A DNA stretch of 64,000 bases from Rhodospirillales bacterium. Lineage in GTDB: Bacteria; Pseudomonadota; Alphaproteobacteria; Rhodospirillales; Shumkoniaceae. This document shows, one piece after another, positions 51,769 through 62,587 of the stretch. The DNA lies in assembly GCA_016776725.1 (NCBI GenBank), contig JADHSV010000007.1:1-64000 (forward strand), read 5' to 3'. Numbering within the stretch: the stretch's first letter is position 1; every line of letters begins with the position of its first letter. Both the position numbers and the translations under genes were made by a program. The notes beneath the pieces were generated by a model. It did not search any database. It was given only the letters and a program-made list of their open reading frames with translations, and was not told the DNA's origin.

Positions 51769-53187
51769 TTAGGCCTCTTGTGTGGATTTTTCGTTCATTG
51801 GAAGGGTAACGGTAAAGAGGGTTCCGGCGCCCATTTCGCTGTCGACGATAATTTCGCCCTGATGGGCTTCGACGATTTTTTTGACGATGGCCAGACCCAA
51901 CCCCGTGCTTTTCTCGCCGCCGGTCGGTTGCGCGCTGAGGCGCTCAAAGGTACCAAACAGCTTTTTCTGTTCTTCGGCGGGAATACCCGGCCCCTGATCC
52001 TGTACGCCGATACGCGCAAAACCGTTTGCGGCGGTGGCTGTAACCCGGATGGCGGTCTTCTCGGGAGAGAATTTGACCGCGTTGCCAAGCAAATTGTCCA
52101 GCACCTGGGAGACTCGTTCGCGGTCAAACGCAAATTTCGGAATCTCGTACATTTCGGCGGAAATCTCGATATCCTTGTCTCCTGCGCTCAGCGAGATGAG
52201 ATCGACCCTCTCGGAAATGACATCGGCAACATCCAGAATTTCGGGCTTCAACGTGAACTTCCCGCTTTCGATGGCCGTGATATCGAGCAGGTCGTTGAGC
52301 AGATTGAGCATCTGCCCGCTCACGCGGTTGATGGTCTCGATGAATTCATTTTTCTTTTCGTCGGCCAATTCCAGCTTGATGATCATCTGGCTCATGCCGC
52401 CGATGACGTTAATGGGGTTGCGCAAATCATGGGCGGCAATGCCCAGAAACTTGTTCTTCAGTTCGTTCAGGTTGCGCAGTTCCGCTTCCGATTCCTGCAG
52501 CCGGATTTCCGAGATGATTTTTTCTTCCGTGACGACGGCCAGTTTTCGCAAAAGCACAAAAAACCCGATGCCGCTCAGAATAAAAATAGGAGCAAGAACG
52601 ATCCCGAAACTAATCATTCGCTGGCCTTCGGCAACAACCCGCGAAATGCGTTCGGTTTGGAAATGCTGGGCCTGTTCCCATACGGCTTCCAGACTGTCCA
52701 GCGCGGCAAATGCCAATGAATCATCTACCTTGACCGTCTCGTCCGTCACCGTTGGGCTGCTGCCCATTCGGGCGTGGCGCACGGCGTTGGCAATTTGACC
52801 GTCATAGTCGTCCACGACGACCCCAATCTGGGCCAGGGCCGATGTCTCCCAATCGGCGTTGGGAAGGGCGCGGTATCTGGCGATGGCGGCTCTCAGGTCC
52901 GCCATGTTTTGCCGGGCTCTTTGTATGTACTTGTCATCCTGACGCAGGATATAGTTTTTGAAATTGTGGATGAAACCGCCGTATCCGAATGCGCGCCGAA
53001 TATGGCTCAATTGAGCCTCTTTTTCGTGGGCAACCTCCTGGAATTGGGTCCAGTCATGCGAAACACTCAGGAACAGGCCGGACACGCGAAAGCCGATCAA
53101 GGCGCCACCGGCAATGACAAGGACAATCAAAAAAGCTGCAACGATTGCCAGTATCCGAAATTTTCTGATTTCCCGATGAGACGCCAC
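51769..53187 (-). CDS. Membrane sensor histidine kinase with periplasmic helical sensor
   Basis: About 472 residues. GTG 53187 is chosen because ggag lies seven bases upstream and the first membrane helix starts eight residues later; an ATG at 53241 has no site. Two membrane segments (about 10-35 and 190-215) flank a helical periplasmic region with [16 protein letters not shown], a motif I recall from other alphaproteobacterial sensors. A coiled coil leads to HisKA ([14 protein letters not shown]) and HATPase ([30 protein letters not shown]). No response regulator is adjacent. It lies 89 bases downstream of deoB and upstream of the FKBP-rhodanese gene. Confidence 0.88.
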   Translation of the reverse strand: MASHREIRKFRILAIVAAFLIVLVIAGGALIGFRVSGLFLSVSHDWTQFQEVAHEKEAQLSHIRRAFGYGGFIHNFKNYILRQDDKYIQRARQNMADLRAAIARYRALPNADWETSALAQIGVVVDDYDGQIANAVRHARMGSSPTVTDETVKVDDSLAFAALDSLEAVWEQAQHFQTERISRVVAEGQRMISFGIVLAPIFILSGIGFFVLLRKLAVVTEEKIISEIRLQESEAELRNLNELKNKFLGIAAHDLRNPINVIGGMSQMIIKLELADEKKNEFIETINRVSGQMLNLLNDLLDITAIESGKFTLKPEILDVADVISERVDLISLSAGDKDIEISAEMYEIPKFAFDRERVSQVLDNLLGNAVKFSPEKTAIRVTATAANGFARIGVQDQGPGIPAEEQKKLFGTFERLSAQPTGGEKSTGLGLAIVKKIVEAHQGEIIVDSEMGAGTLFTVTLPMNEKSTQEA

Positions 53188-53276
53188 CGAACCACTCCAA
53201 TTATTGTACCCCGGTTGCGCGCCGGATTTCACATCGATCATATACGAATGACACCGGATTGCAAAAACCGGATCGA

Positions 53277-54497
53277 CTAAATAAAAGCCGTTCCGTGATT
53301 CAATGGTGCGAGGCCCAGGTGTGCGGCAATCGTTTGGCCGATATCGGCAAATGTTTTGCGCGGGCCGATGGATTTGGGCGCAATGTCGGGGCCGAAGGCA
53401 ATAACAGGGACGTTTTCACGGGTGTGGTCGGTTCCACGCCACGACGGGTCGCAGCCATGATCGGCGGTAATCACCGCAAGGTCGCCGGGCCGCAGGGCGT
53501 TCATCAATTGTGGCAGGCGGGCGTCGAAGTGTTCCAACGCGCCCGCGTAACCGGCAATGTCGCGACGGTGGCCGAAATGCATGTCGAAATCGACGAAATT
53601 GGTGAAGATCAGGCTGCGTTCGCCCGCGGTCTCCATGGTTTTCAGGGTGGCATCGAACAGGGCGTCGTGGCCGCTGGCCTTGATCTCGTGTGTGGTTCCA
53701 CGGTGCGCGTAGATGTCGCCGATCTTGCCAATGGCGAAAACCTCGCCGCCGTCTTGCGTCAGCTTGTCCAGCAGGGTGGGGGCGGGCGGCGGCGTGGCGT
53801 AATCGCGGCGGTTTGCGGTGCGTACGAAATCGGCCCGCGTTTCGCCGACGAAGGGGCGCGCGATGACCCGACCAATTTCGTATTCGTCAACCAACGCCCG
53901 CGCGATCTCGCAAATCTCGTACAGGCGTTGCAGGCCGAAATGGGTTTCGCTGGCCGCAATCTGATACACGCTGTCCGCCGATGTGTAGACGATGGGTTTG
54001 CCCGTGCGTACATGTTCCTCGCCCAACGCGTCGATAATCTGCGTGCCGGATGCGTGGCAGTCACCAAGAATTCCCGGCAGGCCCGCTTCGCGGACAAAAG
54101 CGTCGGTCAATTCGGGCGGAAATGACGGACAGGTATCGGGGAAATAACCCCAATCGAAATCGACCGGAACGCCCGCGATTTCCCAATGGCCGCTGGGGGT
54201 ATCCTTGCCCCGGCTTTGTTCAGCCGAAAAACCGTAGACGCCGGTAGGTTCGGTAACTTCGCCAAATCCTTGTGGCAATTTCCCCGCGCTTTGGCGAGCC
54301 GCCAGACCAAGGCCCAGCTTCTCAAGATTGGGAATGGACAGGGGGCCCGAGCGTCCGCCGTCTACGTCCGCCTTTCCGGCGGCGCAGGCTTCCGCGATAT
54401 GGCCCAGCGTATCGCTGCCCACGTCGCCAAACGCTTCGGCATCGTCGGCAGCGCCTATACCGAAGGAGTCCATCACCAGAATAAGCGCACGCGTCAT
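53277..54497 (-). CDS. deoB: Phosphopentomutase
   Basis: This is a 406-residue alkaline-phosphatase-superfamily mutase. Metal-site residues appear in [18 protein letters not shown] at the N terminus and [20 protein letters not shown] near the C terminus, with [13 protein letters not shown] carrying the phosphothreonine-type region. It converts (deoxy)ribose-1-phosphate to the 5-phosphate. The ATG overlaps the deoA stop (ATGA). It links nucleoside phosphorolysis by DeoA and PunA to DeoC or the pentose phosphate pathway. Confidence 0.96.
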   Translation of the reverse strand: MTRALILVMDSFGIGAADDAEAFGDVGSDTLGHIAEACAAGKADVDGGRSGPLSIPNLEKLGLGLAARQSAGKLPQGFGEVTEPTGVYGFSAEQSRGKDTPSGHWEIAGVPVDFDWGYFPDTCPSFPPELTDAFVREAGLPGILGDCHASGTQIIDALGEEHVRTGKPIVYTSADSVYQIAASETHFGLQRLYEICEIARALVDEYEIGRVIARPFVGETRADFVRTANRRDYATPPPAPTLLDKLTQDGGEVFAIGKIGDIYAHRGTTHEIKASGHDALFDATLKTMETAGERSLIFTNFVDFDMHFGHRRDIAGYAGALEHFDARLPQLMNALRPGDLAVITADHGCDPSWRGTDHTRENVPVIAFGPDIAPKSIGPRKTFADIGQTIAAHLGLAPLNHGTAFI

Positions 54498-55822
54498 GTG
54501 TCGGCCTGCCCGATGCGCCGGATAACGACCGGGGCGGTGGCGGGAGCATCGTCGCCCACGGATATGGCCGCACGAAGTCGTTGCGCGGCCAAGTCGAGCG
54601 CGGCTTCGTCCCGGGCATGGATCACGGCCAGCGGCCTGTCTCCATCGAGCGCATCGCCAATGGCGCAAACGCCCGACAGACCGACCGCATGATCGATGGT
54701 GTCTTCGGCTCGCCGCCGTCCGCCGCCCAACTCGATTATCGCGACGCCGACGGCCCTTGTATCCATGGATGTTACGACGCCTGGACTTTCGGCGAATACG
54801 GGGCGCACCAATGGTGCCACAGGCAGATGTGTGTCGGCGTGTTCAACGAAATCGGATGGGCCGCCCAGTTCGGCGACCATTTGCGCAAAACGCTCGCAGG
54901 CCGCGCCGCTGTCCAGCGATTGTTGCAGACGCGTGCGCGCGTCGTCGGTATCGCGCGCAATGCCACTCATCACCAGCAATTCCGCCGACAGGGCCATGGT
55001 TGCCTCGTGCAACGCCGGGTCACGGTGTTCTCCGGTCAGGTAATTGACGCATTCCATGACTTCCAAAGCGTTGCCCGCGTTTGATCCCAATACCTGGTTC
55101 ATATCGGTGATCAGGGCCGATGTGGCAAGGCCCGCACCGTTGGCGACGGAAACGATGCTTTTCGCCAGGTCGACCGCCATTTCCATGGATGAGGCGAATG
55201 CGCCCGACCCGGTTTTAACATCCATGACCAGGCCGGTTAGACCGGCCGCCAGCTTCTTGGACAGGATGGATGCCGTGATCAACGGAATGGATTCCACCGT
55301 TGCCGTCACGTCGCGAATGCCATAAAACCGCCGGTCGGCGGGGGCCAGATCCTGTGTCTGGCCGATGATGGCGCAGCTCGCCGACGCCGTCACCTCGCGG
55401 AATTTCCCCAGATCCGGTGTGGTGTCATAACCGGGAACGCTGTCCAGCTTGTCCAGCGTACCGCCCGTGTGGCCCAGCCCGCGCCCCGAAATCATGGGCA
55501 CAAATCCGCCGCAGGCCGCGATCATGGGGGCCAGAAGCAGGCTGACCTTGTCGCCCACGCCGCCGGTGGAATGCTTGTCGAGAACCGGGCCATCCAGACC
55601 GGCATTGGCCCAATCCAGCACCGTGCCCGAGTTCATCATCTCGCGGGTCAGGCTAACGGTTTCGTCGCGTTCCATGCCGCGTAAAAAAACGGCCATGGCG
55701 AACGCCGCTGCCTGGCCTTCGCTAATGGAATTGTCGGTAATGCCGCGCACGATGAAGGCGATCTCGTCGTTGGAGAGAGGCTCGCCATCGCGTTTCCTGC
55801 GAATGACCTCCTGGGCGAGCAC
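54494..55822 (-). CDS. deoA: Thymidine phosphorylase
   Basis: This is a 442-residue pyrimidine-nucleoside phosphorylase, matching the usual 440. GTG 55822 is taken as start, because [16 protein letters not shown] is the standard N terminus and GTG lies four bases after the deoC stop, so translation is coupled. The phosphate-binding loop is [11 protein letters not shown] and TGSGAF provides the base-binding region. It splits thymidine or deoxyuridine into base and deoxyribose-1-phosphate. The longer open frame upstream only overlaps deoC. Confidence 0.95.
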   Translation of the reverse strand: MLAQEVIRRKRDGEPLSNDEIAFIVRGITDNSISEGQAAAFAMAVFLRGMERDETVSLTREMMNSGTVLDWANAGLDGPVLDKHSTGGVGDKVSLLLAPMIAACGGFVPMISGRGLGHTGGTLDKLDSVPGYDTTPDLGKFREVTASASCAIIGQTQDLAPADRRFYGIRDVTATVESIPLITASILSKKLAAGLTGLVMDVKTGSGAFASSMEMAVDLAKSIVSVANGAGLATSALITDMNQVLGSNAGNALEVMECVNYLTGEHRDPALHEATMALSAELLVMSGIARDTDDARTRLQQSLDSGAACERFAQMVAELGGPSDFVEHADTHLPVAPLVRPVFAESPGVVTSMDTRAVGVAIIELGGGRRRAEDTIDHAVGLSGVCAIGDALDGDRPLAVIHARDEAALDLAAQRLRAAISVGDDAPATAPVVIRRIGQADT

Positions 55823-55826
55823 AGCC

Positions 55827-56561
55827 TTATGCCCCGCCCGTATAGACCAGAAGATCGTCAAGCAGGCCGCTGGCGCCGAAGCGGAAGGTTTCCGGGCTGA
55901 CCCAATCGGTCCCCATGATTTTGTCGGCAGCCAGCAGATATGCCGCCGCGTCCTCCAGGGTGCGAATTCCGCCAGCTGCCTTGAAGCCGACCGGGCGGTC
56001 GGTTTCGCGAATGACCGCCAGCATGGCTTTCGCAGCCTCGATGGTGGCCGACACGGCGACTTTGCCGGTTGATGTCTTGATGAAGTCCGCCCCGGCGGCA
56101 ATAGCGTCGCGCGCGGCTTCCATGATGTTTTCGCGCGACTTCAGCTCGCCCGTTTCCAGAATAACCTTCAGGTGTGTATTCGCCCCGCATGCGGCCTTGC
56201 ACGCGGCAACCAGGTTTTTGGCCGTCTCGCGGTCCCCGGCCAGCCACGCGACGTAGGGCAAAACCACGTCTACCTCGTGCGCGCCATCAGCCACGGACTT
56301 GCGGGTTTCGGCGACGGCCCTTTTCAAGTCGGTTGATCCGTGCGGGAAATTGGCGACCGTCGCCACCCGTACGCCGTTGTCGTCCAGCTCGTCGCGGCTA
56401 AGGGCCACGAACGGCGACCACACGCAAACGGCAGCGACGTTTACGCCATCGTGCACGGTTCTTGCACAAAGATCGATGACGTCGCGCTCGACGCAATCGT
56501 CGTTCAGATTGGTCAGGTCCAGCAGGCCCAGCGTACGCAGGGCAACCGCGCGTTTATCCAT
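55827..56561 (-). CDS. deoC: Deoxyribose-phosphate aldolase
   Basis: This is a 244-residue class I aldolase. The Schiff-base lysine lies in [12 protein letters not shown] and the second active-site lysine in [20 protein letters not shown] opens the barrel. It cleaves deoxyribose-5-phosphate to acetaldehyde and glyceraldehyde-3-phosphate. Its ATG overlaps the last eight bases of the punA gene in another frame. Acetaldehyde dehydrogenase is not encoded in the visible operon. Confidence 0.96.
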   Translation of the reverse strand: MDKRAVALRTLGLLDLTNLNDDCVERDVIDLCARTVHDGVNVAAVCVWSPFVALSRDELDDNGVRVATVANFPHGSTDLKRAVAETRKSVADGAHEVDVVLPYVAWLAGDRETAKNLVAACKAACGANTHLKVILETGELKSRENIMEAARDAIAAGADFIKTSTGKVAVSATIEAAKAMLAVIRETDRPVGFKAAGGIRTLEDAAAYLLAADKIMGTDWVSPETFRFGASGLLDDLLVYTGGA

Positions 56562-57369
56562 GACTGATGTCCTCCAGAACGGCGTCCAGCAGCCGCACCA
56601 GATCGGCTGCGCCCTCGGCCGACTTGGCCATGCTCATTTCGTGAGAGAGCGCCGTTTCGCCCATTCCCGCGGCGGGATTGGCAATAATGGAAACCGCGGC
56701 GACGCGCATTCCAAGCCACCTGGCGATCAGCACTTCGGGAACCGTGGACATGCCCACGGCGTCGGCGCCCAGTACCCGGGCGGCGCGGACTTCGGCAGGC
56801 GTTTCGAAGTTCGGCCCGGAAAACCAGATATATGTTCCTTCGTGAAGGGTGACGCCCAACGATCCCGCCGCATCGCGGAAGCTTTGAATCAGCTTCCTGT
56901 CGTACCCTTGCGTCATATCGACGAATCTTTCGTTGCCGCCCTCGCCGATCAGGGGGTTCATCCCGGCGTAATTGATGTGATCGGTGATCATCATCAGGCT
57001 TCCAGGGCCGGCTTCGGTGCGCAGAGAGCCGGCGGAGTTGGTCAGGATGGCGGTTTTGCAGCCTAAGTCGGAAAGGGTGCGCAACGGCGGCTTCATGGCG
57101 TCGGCCAGCCCGTTTTCGTAATAATGGGTGCGGCCTTGCATAATGGCCACGTCCACGCCCGACAGGCGGCCCAGAACCAAAGATCCCGCATGGCTCTGCA
57201 CCGTGGGGACGGGAAAGCCGGGCAGGTCGGAATAGGGAATTGTAACCGCGTTTTTCACCGCTTCGGCCACCGCGCCCAGACCGCTTCCCAAGACCATGGC
57301 CACCGATGGCGCCAACCCTGGCGTGCGCTCGCGAATGATCTGTGCGCTAACGTCAAAATCTTCGGTCAC
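56554..57369 (-). CDS. Purine-nucleoside phosphorylase (trimeric, family 2)
   Basis: This is a 271-residue PNP/MTAP-family phosphorylase. The phosphate-binding serine is in MVLGSGLGAVAEA, the glycine-rich HYYENG follows MQGRTH, and the base site is in LTNSAGSLR and GPNFETPAEVRA. The glutamate and asparagine expected for 6-oxopurines are in FETP and IANPAAG. GTG 57369 overlaps the cdd stop as GTGA, which fixes the start. It makes (deoxy)ribose-1-phosphate from inosine or guanosine for DeoB. The PunA type is more likely than MTA phosphorylase but not proven. Confidence 0.93.
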   Translation of the reverse strand: MTEDFDVSAQIIRERTPGLAPSVAMVLGSGLGAVAEAVKNAVTIPYSDLPGFPVPTVQSHAGSLVLGRLSGVDVAIMQGRTHYYENGLADAMKPPLRTLSDLGCKTAILTNSAGSLRTEAGPGSLMMITDHINYAGMNPLIGEGGNERFVDMTQGYDRKLIQSFRDAAGSLGVTLHEGTYIWFSGPNFETPAEVRAARVLGADAVGMSTVPEVLIARWLGMRVAAVSIIANPAAGMGETALSHEMSMAKSAEGAADLVRLLDAVLEDISHG

Positions 57370-57767
57370 TCTAAGTTCTCCGGTCCGAATGAATGGGGCA
57401 GCAACTCGCCCAGGGTTGTTGTCATGCGAACGCCCTCGGGGCTGCACACATGAAGGGGTGTGTCCGAATGGGCGAATTCACGCAGCCTTTGGCGGCAGCC
57501 GCCGCACGGTGTGCAGGGCTCGTCGCCGCCACCGGCAACGGCAACTTCGATGATTTTGCTCTCGCCCGCCATGATCAGCGCCGAAATGGCCGAAGTTTCG
57601 GCGCACCATCCCTCAGGATAGGCAGCGTTTTCGATATTGCATCCCGAGTAAATGCGGCCCGAACCTCCGCGAACAGCCGCGCCGACGGCAAAGCCGGAAT
57701 ATGGCGAATAGGCCAATTCCATGGCTTCCTGCGCGGCTTTGACAATGTCGCCGGGATCGCTGCTCAT
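57366..57767 (-). CDS. cdd: Cytidine deaminase
   Basis: This is a 133-residue enzyme of the short, tetrameric class. Zinc ligands and the catalytic glutamate are in NAAYPEGWCAETSAI and PCTPCGGCRQRLREF (one plus two cysteines, as in Bacillus Cdd). SGFAVGAAVRGG near residue 20 starts the substrate pocket. It deaminates cytidine and deoxycytidine to uridines that DeoA-type phosphorylases can split. Its ATG overlaps the permease stop by one base. Confidence 0.96.
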   Translation of the reverse strand: MSSDPGDIVKAAQEAMELAYSPYSGFAVGAAVRGGSGRIYSGCNIENAAYPEGWCAETSAISALIMAGESKIIEVAVAGGGDEPCTPCGGCRQRLREFAHSDTPLHVCSPEGVRMTTTLGELLPHSFGPENLE

Positions 57768-58738
57768 CAGTGTTCCTTTATATAGGGAACGCCATCGGCC
57801 TTGGGCGGGATCGCCTTACCGATGAAGCCGGCCAGAAGAACCACCGTCAACACATAGGGCAGGGCCTCGATAAACTGAACCGGAATTTGTCCCACAATTG
57901 GAAGTTCCGCGCCCTGAACGCGGATAGCGACGGCCTCAAGGAAACCGAAAAGAAGGCAGGCCAGCATGGTCGGCAGCGGCTTCCATTTTCCGAAGATCAT
58001 GGCCGCCAGCGCGATGTATCCCTTGCCCGCCGTCATGTCGCGAACGAAAGATGCGCCCATGGCCGTGGACAGATAGGTGCCCGCGATACCGCAAAGAATT
58101 CCGCAGATGATGACAGCGCGGTAGCGCAGGAAAAAGACGGAAATTCCAGCCGTATCGACGGCCTGCGGGTTTTCGCCGACGGCGCGCAGGCGCAATCCGA
58201 AGCGGGTTTTGAACAGCATCCAGTAAATGAACGGGACGGCAAGGAAAGCCACATAGACGATCAGGTTGTGGCCGCTCAGCAGTTCCGAATAAAGCGGGCC
58301 AATAACCGGGACATCGGCCACGGCTTCAGCCCCGGGCCATTCCAGCGGCATGAAACGTCCTTCGTGGGGAAGTTGCGGCGTCGATCCGCCCTGAGAGAAC
58401 CATTTGGCCCCCAGCACGATGGTCAGGCCCGATACGAAGATGTTGATCGCCATCCCCGAAACGATGTGGTTGCCCGCGTGGGTAATGCACGCAAAACCGT
58501 GAATTAGTGCTAGCAGGACCGACACGCCAATGCCAGCGGCGAGGGCGATCCAGGCCGATCCTGTTATGGCGGCGACCGCGGCTGCTGCAAACGCTGCCCC
58601 AAGCATCTTTCCTTCCAGCCCGATATCGATAACGCCGGAACGCTCCGACACAAGCCCCGCCAGCGCCGCCAGAATCAACGGCGTGGAAACCCGCAATGTG
58701 GCATCGAGAACCAGAACGAAAAGGGTGAAGTCTTCCAT
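57767..58738 (-). CDS. Nucleoside ABC transporter permease, second subunit
   Basis: This is a 323-residue membrane protein of the BPD_transp_2 (branched-chain/ribose type) family with eight to nine hydrophobic segments. The SERSGVIDIGLEGKMLGAAF motif near residue 30 and GLRLRAVGENPQAVDTAGI near 185 are typical of the NupQ/BmpC-like subunit. It pairs with the 374-residue permease upstream, from which it is separated by 17 bases. Together with the ATPase and the BMP protein it forms a purine/pyrimidine nucleoside importer. Confidence 0.92.
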   Translation of the reverse strand: MEDFTLFVLVLDATLRVSTPLILAALAGLVSERSGVIDIGLEGKMLGAAFAAAAVAAITGSAWIALAAGIGVSVLLALIHGFACITHAGNHIVSGMAINIFVSGLTIVLGAKWFSQGGSTPQLPHEGRFMPLEWPGAEAVADVPVIGPLYSELLSGHNLIVYVAFLAVPFIYWMLFKTRFGLRLRAVGENPQAVDTAGISVFFLRYRAVIICGILCGIAGTYLSTAMGASFVRDMTAGKGYIALAAMIFGKWKPLPTMLACLLFGFLEAVAIRVQGAELPIVGQIPVQFIEALPYVLTVVLLAGFIGKAIPPKADGVPYIKEH

Positions 58739-58755
58739 CTTGCGTACCCCGCCCT

Positions 58756-59880
58756 TTACTCTGCCGGTGCCGCAGCTGAGCGGCGTGGCATAAACCAGCG
58801 GAACACGGCTTCCACCTGAGGCTTGAACATGAACTCAAGCGCGCCGGCGAAAATAATGACGAGACCCTGAATAACGATGACCAATTCGCGCGTGATGGTC
58901 GGAATTTCAAAGGACAACTCGGCGCCGCCCTGATAAAGCGCGCCGAAAAGTATGGCGGCCAGACAAACACCCACCGGATGACTGCGGCCCATGAGGGCCA
59001 CCGCGATGCCCACAAACCCGTATCCGCCCGAAAAATGCAGAAGCAGACGGTGGTGGTAGCCCATGATCTCGTTCAGGCCCAAAAAACCGGCCAGAGCACC
59101 CGAAATGCACATGGTGACGATGATGCTCTTGGTTTCCGAAATCCCCGCATAGGCCGCCGCCGTGGGGCTGGTGCCCACGGTTCGCATCTCATAGCCCCAA
59201 CGGGTGTGCCACACGTAGCCCCAGACAAGTACACAGCAAACCAGGGCCCACAGGAACGAAAGGTTCCAAGGCGATTCGGCGAATTCGACGCCGAGCCATG
59301 CCAGGGCCTCGTGAACGAAAGGAATCGCCGCTTCGCCGAATTCGCGGCTTTCGGGCTGCATGGAACCGGGCTGGATCAGAACGTTGACCAGCAGATAGAC
59401 CATGACCGACGAGGCGATGAAATTGAACATGATCGTGGTGATAACGATGTGGCTGCCGCGCTTGGCTTGCAAATAAGCGGGGATAAAGGCCCACGCCGCG
59501 CCGAACAGCGCAGCCCCGATGACGCACAGCGGTATCAGGACGATGGGCGGCAGAAAACCGAAGTGCAGGCCGACCAGGGTGATGCCAAGGCCGCCAATAT
59601 AGGCCTGCCCTTCACCGCCGATGTTGAACAACATGCAGTGAAACGCGATGGAGACGGCCAGGCCGGTGAAAATGAAGTTCGTGGCGTAGAAAAGGGTGTA
59701 GCCGATGGCTTCTTCAAACCCGAACGCGCCCCAGATCAGGATTTGCACGACCTCCAGCGGATTTTCGCCGATGATCAGAACCACCAGGCCCGAAACCAGA
59801 AAGGCGGCGATCAGATTGACGATCGGCAAAACGACGACGTTCGCCCAGCGAGGAATATCCGTTCCCATAGGCCCGGCCAT
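58756..59880 (-). CDS. Nucleoside ABC transporter permease, first subunit
   Basis: This is a 374-residue BPD_transp_2 permease. ATG 59880 is seven bases from gaggagg; a GTG one codon earlier is possible. FNIGGEGQAYIGGLG near residue 85 and YEMRTVGTSPTAAAYAGI near 240 mark the NupP/YufP-like subunit, which is longer than its partner. Ten hydrophobic segments are apparent. The start overlaps the ATPase stop codon (TGATG), so the genes are coupled. Confidence 0.92.
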   Translation of the reverse strand: MAGPMGTDIPRWANVVVLPIVNLIAAFLVSGLVVLIIGENPLEVVQILIWGAFGFEEAIGYTLFYATNFIFTGLAVSIAFHCMLFNIGGEGQAYIGGLGITLVGLHFGFLPPIVLIPLCVIGAALFGAAWAFIPAYLQAKRGSHIVITTIMFNFIASSVMVYLLVNVLIQPGSMQPESREFGEAAIPFVHEALAWLGVEFAESPWNLSFLWALVCCVLVWGYVWHTRWGYEMRTVGTSPTAAAYAGISETKSIIVTMCISGALAGFLGLNEIMGYHHRLLLHFSGGYGFVGIAVALMGRSHPVGVCLAAILFGALYQGGAELSFEIPTITRELVIVIQGLVIIFAGALEFMFKPQVEAVFRWFMPRRSAAAPAE

Positions 59881-61433
59881 CACGCAGCCTCCTCGTCGTC
59901 ATCGGGGTTGATCCCCGCCATCATCAGGCCGAGAATCCGCTCGTTGGCCTCGCTGGCCGGGATTTCACCGACGATGTGGCCATCGAACATCACCAGAATG
60001 CGGTCGGACAGGGACATGATTTCGTCCAGTTCCACCGACACCAGCAGCACCGCCTTTCCGGCGTCGCGCATTTCAATCAGGCGCTTGTGAATAAACTCTA
60101 TGGCTCCGATATCGACGCCACGGGTCGGCTGGCCCACCAGCAGAATATCCGGGTCGCGGTCGATTTCGCGGGCCAGCACGATTTTTTGCTGGTTGCCGCC
60201 CGAGAAATTGCCGGTGACCAGATTGGGGTCTTGGGGGCGAACGTCAAACGCCTCCATTTTCCGCAATGATTCCTGGATGACCTTTGGCCGGTCAATAACC
60301 GGTCCGCGGCAACACTCATCTTCATTGTGATACCCCAGAATGGAGCATTCCCAGGCCTCAAACGGGATCACCAGCCCCATTCGCTGACGGTCTTCCGGCA
60401 CATGGGCAAGGCCCATATGGCGCACATCGGCCGCACCCTGTGGCGGCCCGCCGACAAAGGGTTTGCCGTTGATCAGGATTTTTCCGCCCGTCACCTTGGT
60501 AATCCCGGACAGGGCGGCCAGCAGATCGCTTTGGCCATTTCCCGAAACTCCGGCGATGCCGACGATTTCACCGGCGCGGACATTGAAACTTACGCCCTTC
60601 ACCCTGACCACACCCGACTTGTCGGTTGCGGTCAGGTTTTCGACCTCAAGGACGGCGTGTGCGGGCGAGGCTTCGCCCTTTTCGACCCGCAGCAACACCT
60701 TGCGCCCGACCATCAGTTCGGCCAGTTCTTCGGTGCTGGTTTTGGCTGTTTCCCGGTGCGCGACCATTTCGCCCTGGCGCATAACCGAAACGGCATCCGT
60801 AATGGCCATGATTTCGCGCAGCTTGTGGGTAATCAGGATGATGGTTTTTCCCTGATCCTTGAGCGCATTGAGAATTCGGAAAAGATGGTCGGCCTCTTGC
60901 GGCGTCAACACGCCGGTGGGCTCGTCCAGAACCAGGATTTGCGCACCCCGGTAAAGCGCCTTTAGAATTTCCACGCGCTGTTGAAGTCCGACGGGAAGGT
61001 CGCCGATCAGGGCGTCGATATCGACTTCCAGTTCGTATTCGCGTTCCAGCCGGTTCAGTTCCTCGCGGGCCTTATCGACGCCTTTCCTAAGAAGCGCGCC
61101 GCCCTCGGCGCCGAGGATAATATTTTCCAGCACCGAGAACGTGTCCACCAGCATGAAATGCTGGTGGACCATTCCGATTCCGGCATCGATTGCGTCTTGC
61201 GACGCATGGATGTTCAGCTTTTCGCCGTTGACGAATATGTCTCCCGCATCGGCCTTATAGAAGCCGTACAGGATGCTCATCAGCGTCGATTTGCCCGCTC
61301 CGTTTTCGCCGATAATGCCGTGAACGCTGCCAGCGGAAACGTTCAGGTTAATATCCTTGTTGGCGTGAACGGCGCCGAAGCTTTTGTCGATGCCGACAAG
61401 TTTGATGGCGGGTGCCACATTGTTTTCGCTCAT
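59880..61433 (-). CDS. Nucleoside ABC transporter ATP-binding protein (two NBDs)
   Basis: This is a 517-residue tandem ATPase of the RbsA/NupO/YufO type. NBD1 has Walker A GENGAGKSTLMS, Walker B ILVLDEPTGVLTP and the H-loop in ILITHKLRE. NBD2 has a degenerate Walker A (GVSGNGQSDLL), signature FSGGNQQKIVLARE, and DILLVGQPTRGVD, in which glutamine replaces the usual Walker-B glutamate neighbourhood. That asymmetry is normal in this family. It powers uptake together with the two following permeases. Confidence 0.94.
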   Translation of the reverse strand: MSENNVAPAIKLVGIDKSFGAVHANKDINLNVSAGSVHGIIGENGAGKSTLMSILYGFYKADAGDIFVNGEKLNIHASQDAIDAGIGMVHQHFMLVDTFSVLENIILGAEGGALLRKGVDKAREELNRLEREYELEVDIDALIGDLPVGLQQRVEILKALYRGAQILVLDEPTGVLTPQEADHLFRILNALKDQGKTIILITHKLREIMAITDAVSVMRQGEMVAHRETAKTSTEELAELMVGRKVLLRVEKGEASPAHAVLEVENLTATDKSGVVRVKGVSFNVRAGEIVGIAGVSGNGQSDLLAALSGITKVTGGKILINGKPFVGGPPQGAADVRHMGLAHVPEDRQRMGLVIPFEAWECSILGYHNEDECCRGPVIDRPKVIQESLRKMEAFDVRPQDPNLVTGNFSGGNQQKIVLAREIDRDPDILLVGQPTRGVDIGAIEFIHKRLIEMRDAGKAVLLVSVELDEIMSLSDRILVMFDGHIVGEIPASEANERILGLMMAGINPDDDEEAA

Positions 61434-61481
61434 GTGCTCACCCGGCCATCAAAACCCGTTCAAACAGCGTTGTGTTGCCCG

Positions 61482-62477
61482 TTAGTAGGGGCATTTGCTG
61501 TCGGCCATGTAGTCATGGACGACAATCTTGCCGCTGACGATTTCCTGCGTGGCCTTTGCCACCGCCGCTTTCATGTCGGCGGAAACCAGCTTCGCATTGT
61601 TGTCGTCGAGGGCCCAGCCGACGCCGTCTTCCTTGAGACCCAGGGCCGAGAAACCGGCTTTCCAGGTGCCGTCCTTGGCTGCCTTGAAGGTGTTGTAGGC
61701 GGCAACGTCGACGCGCTTGAGCATGGACGTCAGAACCGACCCCGGATGCAGGTGGTTTTGGTTGGAATCAACGCCGATGCCCAACTTGCCCGCATCCGCT
61801 GCGGCCTGCAGCACGCCAATGCCGGTTCCCCCGGCAGCGTGATACACCACGTCCGCGCCGCGGTCGAACTGCGACTTGGCCAATTCGCCGCCCTTGACCG
61901 GATCGCTCCACGCTGCACCCGTGGAACCTGTCATGTTTTGGAACACGTCCATTTTTGCATTCACATGCTTCACGCCGCCCACATAACCGCAGGCGAACTT
62001 GCGAATAAGCGGGATGTCCATGCCGCCGACGAACCCGACCTTGCCGCTTTTCGCCGACATGGCGGCCAGAATGCCAACCAGGAACGAGCCTTCATGTTCC
62101 TTGAACACGATGGACTCCACGTTGGGCAGATTGACGACCATATCGATGATCGCGAAACGGACCTTCGGGAATTCCTTGGCGACTTTTTCCACGGCTGCGG
62201 CCTGCGAGAAACCGACCGCCAGAATGGGGTCGATGCCGCGGCGCGCGAAGTTGCGCATGGCCTGCTCGCGCTGCGAGTCGTTGGCGATCTCGAATCCGCG
62301 ATATTCAATGCCGAATTCTTTTTTGAATTTTTCTGCGCCGTTGTAGACGCCTTCGTTAAACGATTTATCAAACTTGCCGCCCAGATCGTAAATGATGCCG
62401 GGTTTGAAGTCTGCTGCGATGGAAACGGCCGCCGACATGGTGATGGCGACGGCGGCGATGGAAAGAAGTTTTTTCAT
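61482..62477 (-). CDS. BMP-family periplasmic nucleoside-binding protein
   Basis: This is a 331-residue binding protein of the BMP/PnrA/Med family. The signal peptide MKKLLSIAAVAITMSAAVSIA is cleaved before ADF and has no lipobox cysteine, so the protein is soluble periplasmic, not a lipoprotein. KPGIIYDLGGKFDKSFNEGVYNG is the family N-terminal motif, and the ligand cleft includes GVDSNQNHL. The gene opens the transporter operon, with gagggg before its ATG and 48 bases to the ATPase gene. The downstream cdd-punA-deoCAB genes identify nucleosides as the likely cargo. Confidence 0.92.
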   Translation of the reverse strand: MKKLLSIAAVAITMSAAVSIAADFKPGIIYDLGGKFDKSFNEGVYNGAEKFKKEFGIEYRGFEIANDSQREQAMRNFARRGIDPILAVGFSQAAAVEKVAKEFPKVRFAIIDMVVNLPNVESIVFKEHEGSFLVGILAAMSAKSGKVGFVGGMDIPLIRKFACGYVGGVKHVNAKMDVFQNMTGSTGAAWSDPVKGGELAKSQFDRGADVVYHAAGGTGIGVLQAAADAGKLGIGVDSNQNHLHPGSVLTSMLKRVDVAAYNTFKAAKDGTWKAGFSALGLKEDGVGWALDDNNAKLVSADMKAAVAKATQEIVSGKIVVHDYMADSKCPY

Positions 62478-62587
62478 GTGATCGCCCCTCTGTTGAATAT
62501 GTCTCCCATCTCAAACAATCGGCGGGAGACGTTCTAGAATTCATGATGCCATAAACATATCCCGATTGAACCGGCACTGCGATACCC

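Noticed and set aside
60981-62537. 518-codon plus-strand open frame
   Set aside because: It lies antisense to the well-supported ABC ATPase and BMP genes, has no family features, and is the kind of long shadow frame expected opposite high-GC genes.
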